Source: an uncultured Coriobacteriaceae bacterium
Lineage (GTDB): Bacteria; Actinomycetota; Coriobacteriia; Coriobacteriales; Eggerthellaceae
Direction: 5' to 3'
Length of the DNA stretch: 5,839 nt
NCBI GenBank assembly: GCA_946623915.1
Contig: CAMORQ010000138.1
Span: forward strand, 1-5,839
Under the pieces are notes generated by a model. The model was not told the DNA's origin, searched no databases, and worked only from the letters and a program-made list of their open reading frames with translations. Numbering within the stretch: position 1 is the first letter of the stretch; every line of letters begins with the position of its first letter. This document shows positions 5,342 to 5,839 of this stretch, piece by piece. A program made the translations under genes and the position numbers.

Positions 5342-5839
5342 CTAGAATTGACGTAAGAATCTCATGTCGCCCTCAAGCAGCATGCGCAGATCGGGGACGT
5401 TGTACTTCAGGCAGGCGATGCGCTCTACGCCCATGCCAAACGCGAAGCCGGAATATACTTCCGGATCGATGTCGGCGTAGGCGAACACGTTGGGGTCGAC
5501 CATGCCGCATCCCAGCACTTCTACCCAGCCGGTGCCCTTGCAGAAGCGGCAGCCTTCGCCGTGGCAGATGCCGCAGGAAATGTCGGCTTCAGCGGACGGC
5601 TCGGTGAACGGGAAGAAATGCGGGCGCAAACGCGTGCGCCGATCCTCGCCGAACATGGCGCGCACGAAGTACTCGAGCGTGCCTTTCAGGTCGCCGAACG
5701 TGATGCCCTTGTCCACCACCAGGCCTTCCACCTGGTTGAACTGCGGCAGATGGCTGGGGTCGGCCACGTCGCGGCGGTACACCTTACCTGGTGCGATGAT
5801 GTAGATGGGAGGCTTCTGAGTCTCCATCACGTGCGCTTG
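5342..5839 (-). CDS. pheS: Phenylalanine--tRNA ligase alpha subunit, C-terminal half (5' end outside window)
   Basis: The frame is open from the right edge to a TAG at 5342, giving 165 residues. E. coli PheS has 327, so roughly the first half is missing. PheS is the catalytic subunit: it activates phenylalanine with ATP and transfers it to tRNA-Phe. Class II motif 2 is seen at fragment residues 17-39 (P-G-K-V-Y-R-R-D, then Q-F-N-Q-V-E-G), and motif 3 at 131-152 (G-F-A-F-G-M-G-V-E-R, then D-L-R). F-P-F-T-E-P-S-A-E (76-84) and L-G-C-G-M-V-D-P-N-V (109-118) belong to the active-site core. The alanine in G-F-A-F-G corresponds, from memory, to Ala294 of the E. coli phenylalanine pocket. Between core strands is a C-x2-C-x4-C-x2-C cluster (C89, C92, C97, C100) that E. 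coli lacks. The GTG at 5830 is an internal valine codon, not a start. pheT follows after 36 bp. Confidence 0.98.
   Translation of the reverse strand, partial: QAHVMETQKPPIYIIAPGKVYRRDVADPSHLPQFNQVEGLVVDKGITFGDLKGTLEYFVRAMFGEDRRTRLRPHFFPFTEPSAEADISCGICHGEGCRFCKGTGWVEVLGCGMVDPNVFAYADIDPEVYSGFAFGMGVERIACLKYNVPDLRMLLEGDMRFLRQF

Overview
This window reads entirely on the minus strand and looks like a chromosomal segment of a high-GC Gram-positive anaerobe, most likely a member of the Coriobacteriia (Eggerthellaceae or a relative). The class is inferred from the GC-rich pheS-pheT pair next to a secreted protein that combines BspA-like (DUF285) repeats, tandem Ig-like repeats and a CWB2 (cell wall binding repeat 2) module. 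I cannot assign a genus.

Reading in the direction of transcription (right to left): positions 5839-5342 hold the C-terminal half of pheS, the phenylalanyl-tRNA synthetase alpha subunit, cut by the window edge. After a 36-bp gap, 5305-2849 hold a complete pheT, the beta subunit (818 residues). The two subunits form the alpha2-beta2 enzyme that charges tRNA-Phe, and the short gap suggests co-transcription. A GC-rich hairpin (2825-2793) followed by a T-rich stretch ends this operon.

Positions 2848-2461 (388 bp) have no convincing gene. They hold the pheT terminator, an AT-rich stretch with a 16-bp palindrome and a weak promoter candidate, three consecutive inverted repeats (2609-2528), and a perfect AAGGAGG ribosome-binding site.

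Positions 2460-1 are one uninterrupted reading frame of 820 codons that runs off the left edge. It encodes a large exported surface protein: signal peptide, low-complexity N-terminus, about eleven to twelve BspA-like leucine-rich repeats on a 26-residue period, a connecting region, two tandem Ig-like repeats, and the beginning of a CWB2 module. It has its own regulatory region and no evident functional link to the synthetase genes. Its repeat region is visibly less GC-rich than pheT.

I see no RNA gene, CRISPR array, insertion sequence, phage gene or defence system here. The most interesting material is the surface protein's architecture and the structured leader upstream of it.
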